Positions 63,193-64,000 of a DNA stretch of 64,000 nt are shown piece after piece (position 1 is the stretch's first letter; every line of letters begins with the position of its first letter). The notes below the pieces were generated by a model. It was not told the DNA's origin. It ran no database searches and worked only from the letters and a program-made list of their open reading frames with translations. The position numbers and the translations under genes are program-made. Source of the DNA: JAHELQ01 sp964491915 (GTDB lineage Bacteria > Acidobacteriota > Aminicenantia > UBA2199); assembly GCA_964491915.1 (NCBI GenBank), contig CAZBHS010000016.1, positions 1 through 64,000 on the forward strand, read 5' to 3'.

Positions 63193-64000
63193 ATGGGAAA
63201 CACAAAAGTACTGGTCATTGATGACGAAAAAAACATTCTCGAATCCATAAAAATGGTGCTATCCTATGAAGACTACATTGTCGAAACAGCCGCCACCGGC
63301 CTCGACGGCATCGAACTATTCAAGAAGACACGGCCGGACATTGTATTGCTGGATGTAAAAATGCCGGGATTCGACGGCATTCAGGTGCTGCAAAGCCTGA
63401 AAAAGATCGACCAATTACCGGAAATTATCATGATCTCGGGACACTCGGGAATCGAAGAGGCGGTGGAAGCCTCCAAACTAGGAGCCTTCGATTTCCTGGA
63501 AAAACCCATCTCCAGGGACAAACTCCTGCTTACGATTCGTAACGCCGCGGTAAAAGTCAACCTGCTGAAAGAGAACTACACCCTCAAAAACATCACCGAG
63601 AAAAAATACCAGTTGATCGGGCAGTCCAAAGCTATGGAGCAACTCAAAAACGTCATCCAAAAGGTAGCTAAAACCCCTTCCACCGTACTCATCACCGGAG
63701 AGAGCGGCACCGGCAAAGAATTGATCGCCCGCAGTATCCACAACCTCTCCCGCCGCAAGAACAGTAAATTCGTTCAAGTCAATTGCGCCGCCATTCCCGA
63801 AGAGCTCATCGAGAGCGAACTCTTCGGACACGAAAAAGGCTCGTTTACCGGCGCCTACGAGAAAAAAATCGGCAAGTTCGAAAGCGCCCACAACGGCACG
63901 ATCTTCCTGGACGAAATCGGCGACCTGAGCCTCAAAGCCCAGGCCAAGGTTCTACGGGTGCTGGAAGAGGGGGAAATCCAGCGGGTGGGAACAGCGGAGA
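63193..64000 (+). CDS. NtrC-family sigma-54-dependent response regulator (cut by the right edge)
   Basis: The frame is open from the ATG at 63193 to the window end (269 residues seen). Receiver domain at 1-120 with the acidic pocket (IDDE) and phospho-acceptor D54 (VLLDVKMPG). After a linker the sigma-54 interaction AAA+ domain begins: Walker A GESGTGKE near 172, the GAFTGA loop in the variant form GSFTGAYEKKIG, and Walker B IFLDEIGDL. The C-terminal HTH lies outside. Organisation is closest to NtrX/AtoC-type regulators; no sensor kinase is visible on this side. Confidence 0.95.
   Translation, partial: MGNTKVLVIDDEKNILESIKMVLSYEDYIVETAATGLDGIELFKKTRPDIVLLDVKMPGFDGIQVLQSLKKIDQLPEIIMISGHSGIEEAVEASKLGAFDFLEKPISRDKLLLTIRNAAVKVNLLKENYTLKNITEKKYQLIGQSKAMEQLKNVIQKVAKTPSTVLITGESGTGKELIARSIHNLSRRKNSKFVQVNCAAIPEELIESELFGHEKGSFTGAYEKKIGKFESAHNGTIFLDEIGDLSLKAQAKVLRVLEEGEIQRVGTAE

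Overview
The window looks like a bacterial chromosome segment of roughly 50% GC from a Gram-negative-type (diderm) anaerobe. Support for this comes from a TonB-independent porin with a signal peptide, an alpha-2-macroglobulin, periplasmic M16, M28, M19 and C1 peptidases, an NAD-linked formate dehydrogenase, a PerR-like regulator with a peroxiredoxin, and radical SAM enzymes. A VWFA-related protein of the type common in Acidobacteriota, a DUF5916 protein and 6-bladed propeller proteins make an Acidobacteriota/Aminicenantota-like host my best guess. No rRNA or other phylogenetic marker is present, so this is inference. I see no tRNA, rRNA, CRISPR array, intact insertion sequence or prophage. Two runs of 10 N (17574-17583 and 49474-49483) are scaffold gaps; the second one artificially breaks a very large gene.

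Layout. 1-5917: the end of an unknown gene, then an NAD-dependent formate dehydrogenase (NuoE-like, NuoF-like, molybdenum subunit) and an Old Yellow Enzyme-type reductase. 5914-11355: PrsW-like protease (minus), then dipeptidase M19, RDD protein and a catalytic/non-catalytic M16 peptidase pair. 11433-12207: four 19-bp palindromes spaced exactly 29 bp apart in front of a SatD-family gene. 12291-21517: amino-acid antiporter, metallo-beta-lactamase-fold proteins, M28 peptidase, nitrilase-fold amidase, DUF5916 outer-membrane-type protein and an aminotransferase. 21533-25949 (minus): a double-MerR regulator with a B12-type radical SAM protein, and a STAND-like ATPase with TPRs. 26086-27408: a papain-like C1 peptidase.

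27507-31853 is the most unusual region. A 21-bp minisatellite is followed by a cassette bracketed by two 58-bp direct repeats. The cassette has its own near-consensus promoter and three stop/start-overlapping genes (thioredoxin-like TlpA protein, 6-bladed beta-propeller, secreted 12-cysteine peptide), followed by a VWFA-related protein. It is AT-rich compared with its neighbours and has an Rpn-type nuclease gene just outside. I regard it as the best candidate for an undescribed system, possibly secretion and oxidative folding of a cysteine-rich peptide.

32917-38963: housekeeping genes (L28, LOG-like, TruA, ThpR, PlsY, GpsA) running into an FHA-GAF-adenylate cyclase and a TPR lipoprotein. 39032-45891 (minus): Na+/solute symporter, an operon of isochorismatase-fold hydrolase, flavoprotein and RlmN-like radical SAM enzyme, a D-Ala-D-Ala-ligase/M20 peptidase fusion with eroded zinc ligands, and a PerR-like regulator. 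46015-60108 (minus): peroxiredoxin behind a palindromic operator candidate, alpha-2-macroglobulin, and a triose-phosphate operon (GapN, PPDK-like protein without a PEP barrel, GAPDH) driven by a perfect consensus promoter whose leader carries a SpoIIE-phosphatase remnant. 60457-64000: Sir2 deacylase overlapping a short LarC, a porin (minus), and the start of an NtrC-type regulator cut by the window edge.
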